30,275 nucleotides of DNA from JAFGED01 sp964551295 (GCA_964551295.1 CAZKDJ010000030.1:1-30275); one strand, 5' to 3'. Positions 8,051 to 16,557 are shown, counted from the first letter of the stretch. The notes: generated from the letters alone by a model not told the origin. Program-made: numbers and translations.

Positions 8051-10594
8051 ATGGGAAGCGAGCCGTTTGTAAAATCGTTCGTCGACGTCATTGTTCTCTC
8101 ACCGGTCAAGTCGACGGTGCCCGGCGCGGCGGCGCAGACCTTTACCTACCACGTGCCGGATGAACTGGAAGGCTGCTTGGATGTGGGCGCCCTCGTCGTC
8201 GTCCCCTTTGGCTCCCGGCGGCTCTACGGCGTCGTCGTCGGCCTCAGCGATGAATCTCCCGTTTCCGAGACCCGCCCGGTCGAGTCTCTGGCGGACGACG
8301 AGCCGGTCCTTACGCCGACCCAGGTCGCCTTGGCACGCTGGATGAGCCGCGAGTATCTGGCCCCGCTGTGGCGGTGCCTGGCGCTGATGCTGCCGCCGGG
8401 GGTGACGGGACGCACCGACGTACAGGTCGAGTTGACCCGGGAAGCCGAGGCGGGCGACGCCAGGACGGAGGCGCAGGAGCAACTGATCACCGTGCTGGGC
8501 GCAAAGGGTGCGCTGCGTGGGGGGCAACTGAATCGCCTGCTGCCGCGCAAGCAGTGGCAGCGTGCCGCTGATCAACTGGCCCGGCGGGGCGTGGTCGTCA
8601 AATCTTCCTTCTTGACCAAACCCCGCGTCCGTCCTCGCCAGGTGCGCACGGTGGAGTGGGTCGCCTCGGATGTAGACGTAGATGAGGCCCTGGACGGGTT
8701 ACGCAGCGCGTGCTATCCCGCCATCGTCGAGTTCCTGCGCGCCGAGGGCGGCCCGGTGGACGTCGCTTGGGCCTATGCCGAGGCCGGTTGCCAGCGCTAC
8801 CACCTGGACAAGCTGGCCGAGCGCGGCCTCGTCGCCTTTGACACCGAGGAGACCTGGCGCGACCCCCTGGCCGACGAGACCTTCGTCCCCGACAGCCCAC
8901 CACCACTCACGTCCGATCAGCAAACCGTGTGGGATGAAATCCAATCTCAAATCTCCAATCTCAAATCTCCAATCTTTCTCCTCCACGGCATCACCGGCTC
9001 CGGCAAGACCGAGATCTACCTGCGGGCCGTGGCCGAGGTATTGGCGCAGGGTAAGCGGGCCATCGTCCTGGTGCCCGAGATCAGCCTGACGCCGCAGACG
9101 GTGCACCGCTTTGGCGCCCGCTTCGGCCAGCGCGTCGCTGTTTTCCACAGCGCGCTCACCGAGGGGCAGCGATACGACGTATGGCGGCAGATTCGCGCCG
9201 GGCTGAAGGACATCGTGGTCGGCCCGCGTTCGGCCCTTTTCGTCCCGCTCCCCCGGCTGGGGCTGGTCGTCTTGGACGAGGAGCACGACGCTAGCTACAA
9301 GCAGGAGGCCCCGCCGCCCCGCTACCACGCCCGCGACGCGGCGGTCGAGCTGGCCCGCCTGGCCGGCGCCCCCGTCATCCTGGGTTCGGCCACGCCCAGC
9401 CTGGTCTCTTACGTCCGCGCCCGGCGGGGCGAGTGGACGCTGCTGGAGATGGAGCGCCGCGTGATGGGACACGCCCGGCGCATCGCCGACCTACAGGCCC
9501 GCTACAATCTACCACGGACGCGCTTTATCCCCGTGCACGAAGATGCCGCCGAAGCGCGCTACATAGAGTTGCCGCCAGTGCAAGTCGTCGACCTGCGGGC
9601 CGAGCTGCGCGCCGGCAACCGCTCCATCTTTAGCCGCGCGCTGCAAGGGGCGATGGACGAGGCGCTGAGGCGAGGCGAGCAGGTGATCCTGTTCCTCAAC
9701 CGGCGGGGGACGGCCACTTTCGTCCTGTGTCGCGACTGCGGCCACGTCATCCATTGCCCGCGCTGCGAGATGCCGCTGACTTATCACGGCCCGCGTGCGC
9801 GCCTGGTATGCCACCACTGCGATTACCGTCAGCCCCAGCCCGAGCGTTGCCCCCGGTGCGGCGGCGACCGCATCCGCTACTTTGGGCTGGGCACCGAGCG
9901 GGTGGAGCGCGAGGTGCACCGGCGCTGGCCCGAGGCGCGCACCCTGCGCTGGGATCGCGACACCGCCCGCAATCACGCCGCCCATGCCGCCATCCTGCAC
10001 CTGTTCAGCACCGGCCTGGCCCACGTCCTCGTCGGCACGCAGATGATCGCCAAGGGACTTGATCTGCCGCTGGTCACCGTCGTCGGCGTCATCTCGGCCG
10101 ATACCGCGCTCAACCTGCCCGATTTTCGCGCGGGCGAGCGCACGTTCCAGTTGCTGGCCCAGGTGGCCGGCCGGGCTGGGCGTGGGCTTTTGGGCGGGCG
10201 CGTCATCCTCCAGACTTACCATCCCGATCACTATGCCGTCGTCGCCGCTGCAGATCACGACTATGCCGCGTTTGCCGCTCGAGAGCTGGCCTTCCGCCGC
10301 GAGCAGGGCTATCCGCCCTACCGCCGTCTGGTCAAGCTGGTGTATGAGGACGCCAGTCCTTCCCGCGCCCAGGCCGAGGCGGAGGCGCTGGCCGAGATTC
10401 TGCGCAGCGCGCTGACCCGACGAGGCCTCCCTGCAACCGATCTGATAGGCCCCGCGCCCGCCTTCTTCGCTCGCCTGCGTGACCGCTATCGCTGGCAGTT
10501 GCTCCTGCGGCACGCCGAACCGGCCGAGTTTCTCCGCGCCGTTCAGATTCCCGCTGGTTGGCGGGTGGACGTGGACCCGGTGGGCGTGCTGTAG
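8051..10594 (+). CDS. priA: Primosomal protein N' (replication restart helicase PriA)
   Basis: An 847-residue superfamily 2 helicase that reloads the replisome at stalled forks. The N-terminal 3'-end-binding domain begins at F-V-D-V-I-V-L-S-P. The Walker A motif G-I-T-G-S-G-K-T is at 313-320, and the D-E-E-H-D box is near 410. The zinc-binding insertion holds four CxxC pairs (C-R-D-C, C-P-R-C, C-H-H-C, C-P-R-C), followed by motifs V and VI (G-T-Q-M-I-A-K-G and A-G-R-A-G-R). Length is normal. The linker just before Walker A (residues 298-308) is encoded by a 7-bp repeat array and reads S-Q-I-S-N-L-K-S-P-I, an insertion not expected in the family. Confidence 0.96.
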   Translation: MGSEPFVKSFVDVIVLSPVKSTVPGAAAQTFTYHVPDELEGCLDVGALVVVPFGSRRLYGVVVGLSDESPVSETRPVESLADDEPVLTPTQVALARWMSREYLAPLWRCLALMLPPGVTGRTDVQVELTREAEAGDARTEAQEQLITVLGAKGALRGGQLNRLLPRKQWQRAADQLARRGVVVKSSFLTKPRVRPRQVRTVEWVASDVDVDEALDGLRSACYPAIVEFLRAEGGPVDVAWAYAEAGCQRYHLDKLAERGLVAFDTEETWRDPLADETFVPDSPPPLTSDQQTVWDEIQSQISNLKSPIFLLHGITGSGKTEIYLRAVAEVLAQGKRAIVLVPEISLTPQTVHRFGARFGQRVAVFHSALTEGQRYDVWRQIRAGLKDIVVGPRSALFVPLPRLGLVVLDEEHDASYKQEAPPPRYHARDAAVELARLAGAPVILGSATPSLVSYVRARRGEWTLLEMERRVMGHARRIADLQARYNLPRTRFIPVHEDAAEARYIELPPVQVVDLRAELRAGNRSIFSRALQGAMDEALRRGEQVILFLNRRGTATFVLCRDCGHVIHCPRCEMPLTYHGPRARLVCHHCDYRQPQPERCPRCGGDRIRYFGLGTERVEREVHRRWPEARTLRWDRDTARNHAAHAAILHLFSTGLAHVLVGTQMIAKGLDLPLVTVVGVISADTALNLPDFRAGERTFQLLAQVAGRAGRGLLGGRVILQTYHPDHYAVVAAADHDYAAFAARELAFRREQGYPPYRRLVKLVYEDASPSRAQAEAEALAEILRSALTRRGLPATDLIGPAPAFFARLRDRYRWQLLLRHAEPAEFLRAVQIPAGWRVDVDPVGVL
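8941..8975 (+). repeat. Heptamer tandem array inside priA
   Basis: Five contiguous 7-mers alternate exactly: CCAATCT, CAAATCT, CCAATCT, CAAATCT, CCAATCT. Equally this is a 14-bp unit repeated 2.5 times. Neither 7 nor 14 is a multiple of 3, so the copies are read in shifted frames, giving a non-repetitive peptide, and the total keeps priA open. The AT-rich block contrasts with its GC-rich surroundings and resembles the short tandemly repeated repetitive (STRR) heptamers of cyanobacteria. Confidence 0.85.
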
Positions 10595-10616
10595 CGCGGG
10601 AATAGCGGGTACAAAT

Positions 10617-10645
10617 TTGTGCTCTGTGTGGCTGTGGTGTATAAT
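10617..10645 (+). promoter_or_regulatory. Promoter of the first stand-alone receiver gene
   Basis: TTGTGC (10617-10622), a 17-nt spacer and a perfect TATAAT (10640-10645), 32 nt before the ATG. A 10-bp palindrome, ACAAATTTGT (10611-10620), overlaps the -35 and could be an operator. Confidence 0.6.
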
Positions 10646-10677
10646 CAAGTATATTCACATTCGGCAGGAGGGAAGTC

Positions 10678-11055
10678 ATGGTCAATCCATTAGCGTTTAT
10701 CATCGAAGACCACGAAGACGCTGCCACCATCTTCTCTGAGGCGTTAAAGGCAGCCGACTTTGAGACGGAGATCATCCGGTCGGGCGACGTGGCCGTGAAG
10801 CGTCTGTCCGAGGCTGTGCCGGAGATGGTGATTTTGGATCTAAATCTTCCTCGGGTGTCGGGAACAGAGATTTTATCCAAAATACGCTCTGACGAACGTT
10901 TGGCGGATACGTGCGTCATCGTCGCCACTGCGCATCCGCAACTGGCCGACAGTGTTCAGGGAGAGGCGGACTTGGTGCTCCTCAAGCCGATTAGCTTTAC
11001 CCAGTTGCGTAGCCTGGCTATACGTCTGGGCTCTGGCAATTCCTCCGAAGAGTAA
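10678..11055 (+). CDS. Stand-alone response regulator receiver (paralogue 1)
   Basis: A 125-residue single-domain receiver with no output domain. Acidic pocket E10-D11, phospho-acceptor Asp54 in V-I-L-D-L-N-L-P, Thr84 and Lys103 in L-L-K-P are all present, so it should accept phosphate. A very strong ribosome site (AGGAGGGAA) precedes the ATG. By my count 63 of 119 aligned residues are identical to the receiver at 12293-12661, so the two arose by duplication around the intervening kinase. A phosphate-shuttle or protein-partner output is likely, because it has no DNA-binding part. Confidence 0.92.
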   Translation: MVNPLAFIIEDHEDAATIFSEALKAADFETEIIRSGDVAVKRLSEAVPEMVILDLNLPRVSGTEILSKIRSDERLADTCVIVATAHPQLADSVQGEADLVLLKPISFTQLRSLAIRLGSGNSSEE

Positions 11056-11177
11056 TTTCCATTTGGCCCTATTTACATGTCGCACGTAGGCAGCTGGCGC
11101 GGGGTGTGTGATTATCTGTTTGAGATATTGGCGTGTCTTCACGATCGGTGAGGTAGAGCGGTGCAAACCGGAAGAAG

Positions 11178-12296
11178 ATGAAAGCTGATAACCAGAGTGT
11201 CTCTGAGCGGACTCGCCAACTGATCGAGTTTCTGGACAAGAACGAGGCTGTCCTCAAGGAGATCGATGAGGGGGTCGTCGTCTTTGATCTGGGTGGTAGA
11301 GCCGCTATCGCCAATCCCTCCGCCGCGCGTCTTTTGGAGCGGCCTGTGTGCGAGATTATGAGGTGTGACATAGGCGCGCTGGTTGGGAAAGAAGTAGAGG
11401 TCGATGGCCGGGAGCAAGTCCTCGAGCTACGTCGAGGCGACAAGGTGCTTTTAGTGAACTTGGTGCCTATCCACGATGCCTGGGGGCAGAGGATTTGTAC
11501 TGTAGGTGTGTTTCACAATCTCGCGCAAGAAGTTGAGCTAGATCACGCGAGAAATGACTTTGTATCCCTCACTTCACACGAACTGCGCACGCCGCTCAGC
11601 GCTGTGCTGGGCTACATCGATATGCTAAAGGAGGACGTCTATGGCCCTCTTACCAGCCAGCAGCGTGGTGCCGTGGAACGTGCAGCGGTCAATACCAAGC
11701 AGTTGGTCAGTTTGATTAACAATCTCTTGGATCAGGCGCAGATACAAGCGGGGGGATTGACCCTCAATTACGTGCCCTTTTCACCTGTCCAGTTGGTCGA
11801 CAGCGTGCAGATGACGTTGGCGGCACGGCGCCAAGGACTGAAGCTGACGACCAGCATCGCTGATGACGTACCCGCTATGCTTTATGGTGACTTTCAACGG
11901 CTGTGCCAGGTCGTGACCAACTTGCTCGACAGCATAGTCAAGTTTGCCGATAGTGGAACAGTCCACGTAGGAATCTACAAGCCTGACGCGCGTCACTGGG
12001 CAGTGAGAATATTGGATACCGGCCGCGGCATTCCGCCGGAGGCTCAACACGACATCTTTGTCCTGTTTCGACGGGCGGGTGGTCCAATGCAGCGGGAATA
12101 CCAAGACACCAGATTGGGGTTGTCCATCGTACGACAACTGGTCGACCGGATGAAGGGGAAGGTCAAGCTGGAGAGTGAGGTTGGGGGGGGGACTAGGTTC
12201 ACCGTCGTTCTGCCGCTTGCCCTGGAAGGTGTCGACGAAGGAGTGTCTTCGGGAGATGAAGGAGAGTCTATCGGAACGCGGGAGAGTTCTCTATGA
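11178..12296 (+). CDS. PAS-like sensor histidine kinase with degenerate ATP-binding motifs
   Basis: A 372-residue soluble kinase without membrane segments. A PAS-like region spans about 20-118 (G-V-V-V-F-D near 32). HisKA has the phospho-acceptor His134 in S-H-E-L-R-T-P-L. The HATPase domain has an intact G1 box (D-T-G-R-G-I-P, 280-286). The N box reads N-L-L-D-S-I-V-K-F, with Ser252 at the position usually held by the Mg-binding Asn, and the G2 lid reads Y-Q-D-T-R-L-G-L-S-I without G-x-G-L-G-L. Activity may be reduced or limited to phosphatase/scaffold work. Its stop overlaps the second receiver's start by 4 nt. The 122 nt upstream show no clear promoter, only a GGAAG ribosome site. Confidence 0.88.
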   Translation: MKADNQSVSERTRQLIEFLDKNEAVLKEIDEGVVVFDLGGRAAIANPSAARLLERPVCEIMRCDIGALVGKEVEVDGREQVLELRRGDKVLLVNLVPIHDAWGQRICTVGVFHNLAQEVELDHARNDFVSLTSHELRTPLSAVLGYIDMLKEDVYGPLTSQQRGAVERAAVNTKQLVSLINNLLDQAQIQAGGLTLNYVPFSPVQLVDSVQMTLAARRQGLKLTTSIADDVPAMLYGDFQRLCQVVTNLLDSIVKFADSGTVHVGIYKPDARHWAVRILDTGRGIPPEAQHDIFVLFRRAGGPMQREYQDTRLGLSIVRQLVDRMKGKVKLESEVGGGTRFTVVLPLALEGVDEGVSSGDEGESIGTRESSL

Positions 12297-12661
12297 GTGA
12301 TCTATTTGCGCTAGTCGTTGAGGACCACGTCGATTCTGCGATCATATTTAGCGAGGCGGTGAGGAGAGCCGGATTTGATGTCGAGACCATTCGCGATGGT
12401 AAGGCAGCTCTTGAACGTCTTGACGCCGTGGAGCCGGATATCGTCATCTTGGACTTGAATCTGCCCCAGGTGTCGGGTATGGATATTCTGCGGCGGATTC
12501 GCTCCGACCCGCGCCTGGCCAAGACTCGCGTCGTCATCGTCACTGCTCATCCCGAAATGGCCAGAGACATCCAGGATCAGGCTGACCTGTTGCTCATCAA
12601 GCCCGTCGCCTTCAGCCAGATACGCAAGCTGGCCACGGATATCGGTTCCCTCGCAAAGTGA
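12293..12661 (+). CDS. Stand-alone response regulator receiver (paralogue 2)
   Basis: A 122-residue receiver overlapping the kinase stop by 4 nt (ATGA), so it is the cognate cotranscribed partner. Acidic residues E10-D11, Asp54 (V-I-L-D-L-N-L-P), Thr84 and Lys103 are conserved. There is no output domain. It is about 53% identical to the receiver at 10678-11055 by hand alignment. It ends 4 nt from the stop of the convergent glycosidase-like gene, with no room for a terminator between them. Confidence 0.93.
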   Translation: MSDLFALVVEDHVDSAIIFSEAVRRAGFDVETIRDGKAALERLDAVEPDIVILDLNLPQVSGMDILRRIRSDPRLAKTRVVIVTAHPEMARDIQDQADLLLIKPVAFSQIRKLATDIGSLAK

Positions 12662-12665
12662 TCCT

Positions 12666-13856
12666 TCACTTGTCCATGTTCTGCAACGCCGAGTACGCCG
12701 GACGCGGCGTCAGGTCAGGTTCGACCAGGCTGTAGCCGCTCATCTCATCCTCGGGCGATCTGCCGTAGCACAGGTTCCAAACGGTCAGCATCTCTACCCA
12801 CGGCCAATCCCTCCTGACGCGCTGGAAAGCGCCGACGAGGTAATCTGCCTGCTCCTGCTCACTGACGGGAGGCTGCAGTTGCGAGTGCACTGTGTAGCCT
12901 AGTTCGGTGATCCAAACCGGCTTGGCAACCCCATACTCCAGCATCACATCCTGTAGATCGAGGATGCGGGCCAGGTTAAGCCCTCCGTGGGCGCCGCGTT
13001 CATCCTCGGGCGAGAGGCCGTAGCCATAGTCGTGGACGGCGAGCACGTCAAAGCAGCCGCCGGCCCCAGCGGCGACCATCCGACTCAGGAACTCGCGGTC
13101 GTCCATGGCGCGCGGGGAGAACTCGTTGGTCGGCGCGAGCCCGCCGCCCACGATCAGCGCCTGGGGGTCGATGGCGCGCACGCGGGCCTGGGCCAGGCAC
13201 AGCAGGCTAACGTAATCCTCCGGGCGGGCCACCCATCCGTCGTACGACTCCCAGTGGTGCGGCAGGTCCCCTCCGGAACGGCTCCACTCGGCGGCCAGGT
13301 TGGGCTCGTTCCAGATGACGTAGCCCAGGACGTGGCCTTGGTATCGCTCTGCCACGGCGGCGACGAAATCGGCGTAGGCATGTGGGTCGAAGGGGAATCC
13401 ACCGCGCGCGCATGCGTCCGGCACGGTGGCCCAATCGGGCGGCATGTCGAGCCGGACGACCAAGTCGAGCCCGTAGGCGCGGGCAGTGCGCACCATATTG
13501 TCCCCCGCCTCCCAATCGTAAAAGCCATGGCGCGGATTGAGATCACGCCAGGGAAAGACCTGCACGACCGTGTCAAAGCCGGCATCGGCGGCCAGCTCTG
13601 CCACCGTCTCGTCAAGGAACAGCGTGTGCACCGCGTGGCGGAAGGACATCTCCCGGCGGGGCGGCGGCGAGGAAAGATTGGGATCAAGTGGCTGGTGAAC
13701 GACCTGCGCCGGTCGGGGCGGCAGGGGCGGGCAGCGCTCAGTCGTCGGCGTCGGCAGAGCCGTAGGCGATGGCATAGAGGACGTCGCAGACTTGGCGATA
13801 CCCATGAACACGAGGACGAGCACACATGTCAGCACTTTCCAAGCGGCTTTATCCAC
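12666..13856 (-). CDS. Secreted GH-A clan glycosidase-like protein
   Basis: A 396-residue protein started by GTG, 3 nt after the upstream lipoprotein gene and served by GGGAGGT inside that gene's end. An N-terminal hydrophobic segment (residues 5-22) and a Pro/Thr linker (28-68) indicate export. The (beta/alpha)8 catalytic part has W-N-E-P-N (182-186; acid/base Glu184) and W-I-T-E-L-G-Y (nucleophile Glu318), the two GH-A catalytic glutamates. The layout resembles GH39/GH5-like beta-xylosidase or cellulase-type domains; the substrate cannot be told. It is cotranscribed with the propeller lipoprotein, which suggests a shared extracytoplasmic role. Confidence 0.82.
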   Translation of the reverse strand: MDKAAWKVLTCVLVLVFMGIAKSATSSMPSPTALPTPTTERCPPLPPRPAQVVHQPLDPNLSSPPPRREMSFRHAVHTLFLDETVAELAADAGFDTVVQVFPWRDLNPRHGFYDWEAGDNMVRTARAYGLDLVVRLDMPPDWATVPDACARGGFPFDPHAYADFVAAVAERYQGHVLGYVIWNEPNLAAEWSRSGGDLPHHWESYDGWVARPEDYVSLLCLAQARVRAIDPQALIVGGGLAPTNEFSPRAMDDREFLSRMVAAGAGGCFDVLAVHDYGYGLSPEDERGAHGGLNLARILDLQDVMLEYGVAKPVWITELGYTVHSQLQPPVSEQEQADYLVGAFQRVRRDWPWVEMLTVWNLCYGRSPEDEMSGYSLVEPDLTPRPAYSALQNMDK

Positions 13857-13859
13857 GCC

Positions 13860-15884
13860 TCATTGACCTCCCTTCCACATCACCACACCCTCTGGCCCAC
13901 CGATCCACAACCGCCCGCGACTATCCTGTGCCAGGGCAAGCACGTTGCACACGGCCAAGCCCTCTGGGTCGAACGTTTGCCAATCCCGTTCGCCCTCTGC
14001 TGTGGCGAGCCGGTACCTCAGCCCGCCGCAGGTCCACTCCCTGCTGGCGCCTGCCCAGAGGGTGCCTGCGTCGTCCACCATCAGCGCGCCGACGCTGGCG
14101 TACCAGGCGGGGGAAAGGTCCGTCCAACTGCCGTTGTAACGCTGCAGTGTCCCTTCAGGATGGGTCCCGGCCCACAGCTCGCCTGTTGGAGCAACAAAGG
14201 CCAGTGCGTTGACCCAGCCGTACTCGCTCAGGTTGCTGCCGTGCAAGGTAGTCCAATGACCGCTCTCGATCTCGCCGGAGGGACAAAGGATGCCGATGCC
14301 CGCCAGGTGCGCGGCGTAGATGCACCCGCGCGGGCCCTGGGTCAACGCCGTGATGGACGCGCTTTCCAGCCCGTCCTCGGGTGTGAACGCGCGCCAGGGC
14401 AAGGGATCTCCCGCTGGGGTCGACGGCATCGTCGTCCAGATGCCGTTCTCAGTGGTGCCCATCCACACCCGCCCACTCCTGTCGATCAGTAGCGCAGTCG
14501 GCGCGCTGGTCAGCATGTCCGGCATGGGCCACGCCTGTCGGTGCGTCCCGTCGAGGTGCACCAGCTCGCCGCGTCCGGCGACCCAGACGCCTGAGGGCCA
14601 GACACCGTATCTCGGGTCGGCGACGATGGCGTCGGTACCGCCCGTGGGCGAGGCGACTTCCTGCCAACCTTCGACCGGACGCGTAGCGTCCGCATCGTCG
14701 TACAGAAGCACGCTTGTGCCGTTCACGGCCCACACCCGGCCGGCCTCATCGCCCACCAGGCCGCGGACCTCGCCCGGGAACGGACCCGTGTCGAGGGAGG
14801 GTATCTCGAAATCGACGGAGAGCGGGTGAAAGGTGAACCTTGGGACACTTCCATCACCGACTTTGACGTGAACCAGCCCGTCCTCCACGGCCAACCAGAC
14901 TCCACCGTGGGCGTGATCGGATGCCAGACCGCGCACATAGTAGGGAATTTCCTCCTGATGCGAGATGCCGTCCGTTTGATAGAGCAGCGTTGTGTTTTCC
15001 GAATATTTTCTCTTTACGCTCCAAACCTCGCCGCCATCCTCGGAGAACGCGACCAGCAGGTCAGTGTCATCGTCGGCAAACGAGGCTTCGATCTGCTGCG
15101 TCTGCTCACACTCGCCCGGCGTGGCGTACCTGTAGCGTCTAAGGCCTCCACTGGATGTATACTCCTCACCGGACAGGCTCTGCCAGATATCGCAGTTGCT
15201 TGGGCGCAGGGGGCATGCCTCTCCGTAGCAGTCCTCGATCTTTTCGGGCGCGGGCAGGGGCAGCTCACTGCTTTTGAAGCACACCTTGTACTCATCAAAT
15301 CCACGGTGGTATTGCTTGAACATATCCATGCACAGGTCGCCCGCCTGGCTGAGGCCTATCGAGGTGACGTTGCTGCGGTCTTGATAGGCCATCTGCCATC
15401 CCTCGTTCGAGAGGTGCAAAAGGTGCCGGCCTGCGCCGACCCAGTACCCGCCCTCGCCATCCGGCAAGACAACCTGGAATGTGCTAGCCAAGGGCACGTC
15501 CGCTGCTTGCGTGAGCAGGTCGCACTGCCACGTCCTGAGGTTCAGGCGCGCCAGGCCGCGACTCGTCGAGAGCCACACGCTTTCGCTATCGGCGGCCGGA
15601 CCAACGTCATAGATGTGGACGGAAAAGGAGCCGCGGGGAGTGTCGGCGTTGCGCCAGGTGCGGAAGGGCAGGGCGTTCCCTGGTTTCTCTCGACAGACGA
15701 CCGAGGTGGGGAGACTGGAGACCGACGCGGTTGGCGTGGTCTCCGGCTGCGTGGGGACGGCGGTCTCTGATTCTGGACCGGTATAGTCTATCTTGGGCAC
15801 CGGCATCTGTGTGCTGGACGCGCAGGCCAGGGCGCTGCCGATCAGGGCTATGAGAGCTAACGGAAGAGCCAGGTCCCTCTTCAT
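13860..15884 (-). CDS. Beta-propeller lipoprotein (two-component-regulator propeller repeats)
   Basis: A 674-residue exported protein. The signal peptide ends in a lipobox, S-A-L-A-C (Cys21), and a Thr/Pro-rich linker follows. The body repeats the Reg_prop pattern: V-W-L-S-T-S-R-G-L-A-R-L, Y-W-V-G-A-G-R-H-L-L-H-L, V-W-L-A-V-E-D-G-L-V-H, V-W-M-G-T-T-E-N-G-I-W, L-W-A-G-T-H-P-E-G and L-W-I-G-G-P-E-G-V. Such propellers usually form the periplasmic sensor of hybrid kinases (as in Bacteroides); here there is no membrane helix after the propeller and no kinase. A ligand-binding or glycan-sensing surface role is inferred. Ribosome site TTGGAGGT precedes the ATG. Confidence 0.83.
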   Translation of the reverse strand: MKRDLALPLALIALIGSALACASSTQMPVPKIDYTGPESETAVPTQPETTPTASVSSLPTSVVCREKPGNALPFRTWRNADTPRGSFSVHIYDVGPAADSESVWLSTSRGLARLNLRTWQCDLLTQAADVPLASTFQVVLPDGEGGYWVGAGRHLLHLSNEGWQMAYQDRSNVTSIGLSQAGDLCMDMFKQYHRGFDEYKVCFKSSELPLPAPEKIEDCYGEACPLRPSNCDIWQSLSGEEYTSSGGLRRYRYATPGECEQTQQIEASFADDDTDLLVAFSEDGGEVWSVKRKYSENTTLLYQTDGISHQEEIPYYVRGLASDHAHGGVWLAVEDGLVHVKVGDGSVPRFTFHPLSVDFEIPSLDTGPFPGEVRGLVGDEAGRVWAVNGTSVLLYDDADATRPVEGWQEVASPTGGTDAIVADPRYGVWPSGVWVAGRGELVHLDGTHRQAWPMPDMLTSAPTALLIDRSGRVWMGTTENGIWTTMPSTPAGDPLPWRAFTPEDGLESASITALTQGPRGCIYAAHLAGIGILCPSGEIESGHWTTLHGSNLSEYGWVNALAFVAPTGELWAGTHPEGTLQRYNGSWTDLSPAWYASVGALMVDDAGTLWAGASREWTCGGLRYRLATAEGERDWQTFDPEGLAVCNVLALAQDSRGRLWIGGPEGVVMWKGGQ

Positions 15885-15916
15885 CTTGTACCTCCAAGTG
15901 GCAAGGGTTCTCTGTC

Positions 15917-15945
15917 ATTATGATGCCACACGCAGGTTACGGCAA
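15917..15945 (-). promoter_or_regulatory. Promoter of the propeller-glycosidase unit
   Basis: On the minus strand TTGCCG (15940-15945), a 17-nt spacer and CATAAT (15917-15922), 32 nt before the lipoprotein ATG. Confidence 0.5.
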
Positions 15946-16035
15946 GTTCACTGTGGGTTTACTGTTGAGTTACCGTTTACCCTCCCATACGGAAACGCCC
16001 GCCTCACCACGGGCGAGGGCGGGAAATGTTACACC

Positions 16036-16066
16036 AACAAAAAGAGCCAGTCGGACGACTGGCTCT
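16036..16066 (-). terminator. Rho-independent terminator after the HEAT-repeat gene
   Basis: On the minus strand a perfect 11-bp stem (arms 16043-16053 and 16056-16066) has a minimal loop, followed by TTTTTGTT. It is 40 nt past the HEAT gene stop. The tail continues GGTGTAACATTTCCC, which recurs at the orphan terminator 17145-17168. Confidence 0.85.
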
Positions 16067-16105
16067 CAAGGGAGGTGGTTGACCGTTGGGTCTACACCGC
16101 ACTGC

Positions 16106-16492
16106 TCAACTTTGTCTTTCTCTCGACCTCCGCCCGGTGATCGCCCGCAGCGCCTTGGCGGCAGCCCAACGCACGTAGGCGCTTGGATCTTCCAAGGTCC
16201 GGGTCAGGGCAGAGACCGCCTCTATCGCCCTTGGCCCGATGCTGCCCAGCGCCTCTGCCGCGGCCCGGCGTACGTCCTCGCGCTTGTCCTGCTCCAGCGT
16301 CTGGATGAGGGCGGGGACGGCTGCTATAGCTCTGGGACCGATTTCCTCCAGGGCCATCGCAGCGGCCGTGCGCACCTGCCAATCGGCGTCCTGCAAAGCT
16401 TGGAGGGCTTCTGATACGGCTGGGTTGTACACGTAGATGACTGCGTTGTCTACAAAAGCTGTAGAGGTGTGGGGTGACCTATCTTCTCTCAT
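16106..16492 (-). CDS. HEAT-repeat protein
   Basis: A 128-residue protein with three HEAT/PBS-lyase-type repeats. Each has the pattern D-x-x-V-R-x-A-A-A-x-A-L-x-x-I-G-x-x-A (near residues 36-58, 72-94 and 102-117), spaced by V-P-A-L-I-Q-T-L. The first 25 residues are unlike HEAT. No catalytic residue is seen; such small solenoids usually mediate protein contacts. Start is ATG at 16490-16492 with AAGGAGAG upstream. A weak extended -10 (TGC-TATATA, 16571-16579) lies about 80 nt before it. Confidence 0.82.
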   Translation of the reverse strand: MREDRSPHTSTAFVDNAVIYVYNPAVSEALQALQDADWQVRTAAAMALEEIGPRAIAAVPALIQTLEQDKREDVRRAAAEALGSIGPRAIEAVSALTRTLEDPSAYVRWAAAKALRAITGRRSRERQS

Positions 16493-16523
16493 CGCGCTCT
16501 CCTTGAGCTATTTTTCTAACACG

Positions 16524-16557
16524 AGGCGAGGCTGGGGCAAGACGCTCGCCTTTTTTG
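16524..16557 (+). other. Hairpin with T tract in the HEAT gene leader
   Basis: Arms AGGCGAG (16524-16530) and CTCGCCT (16545-16551) flank a 14-nt loop; T6 follows on the plus strand. No plus-strand gene ends here. On the minus strand it would lie in the HEAT gene 5' leader, with an A tract before it, so it could be a leader structure or a barrier to antisense reading. The rest of 16493-16688 shows only the -10 at 16571-16579. Confidence 0.3.

Noticed and set aside
8941..8975. CRISPR-like repeats
   Set aside because: Units are 7 bp and contiguous without spacers; no cas gene in the window.
9509..10648. 379-codon minus-strand open frame
   Set aside because: Antisense to the motif-rich C-terminal half of priA; no recognisable domain.
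10873..11166. Short minus-strand frame over the receiver and spacer
   Set aside because: Antisense to conserved receiver codons and lacks a ribosome site or family pattern.
12987..14492. 501-codon plus-strand open frame
   Set aside because: Lies antisense to the glycosidase-like and propeller genes, composition is that of a GC-rich shadow, and both real genes have clear motifs and ribosome sites.
16524..16557. Plus-strand intrinsic terminator
   Set aside because: No plus-strand gene or promoter precedes it; reported only as a hairpin of uncertain role.
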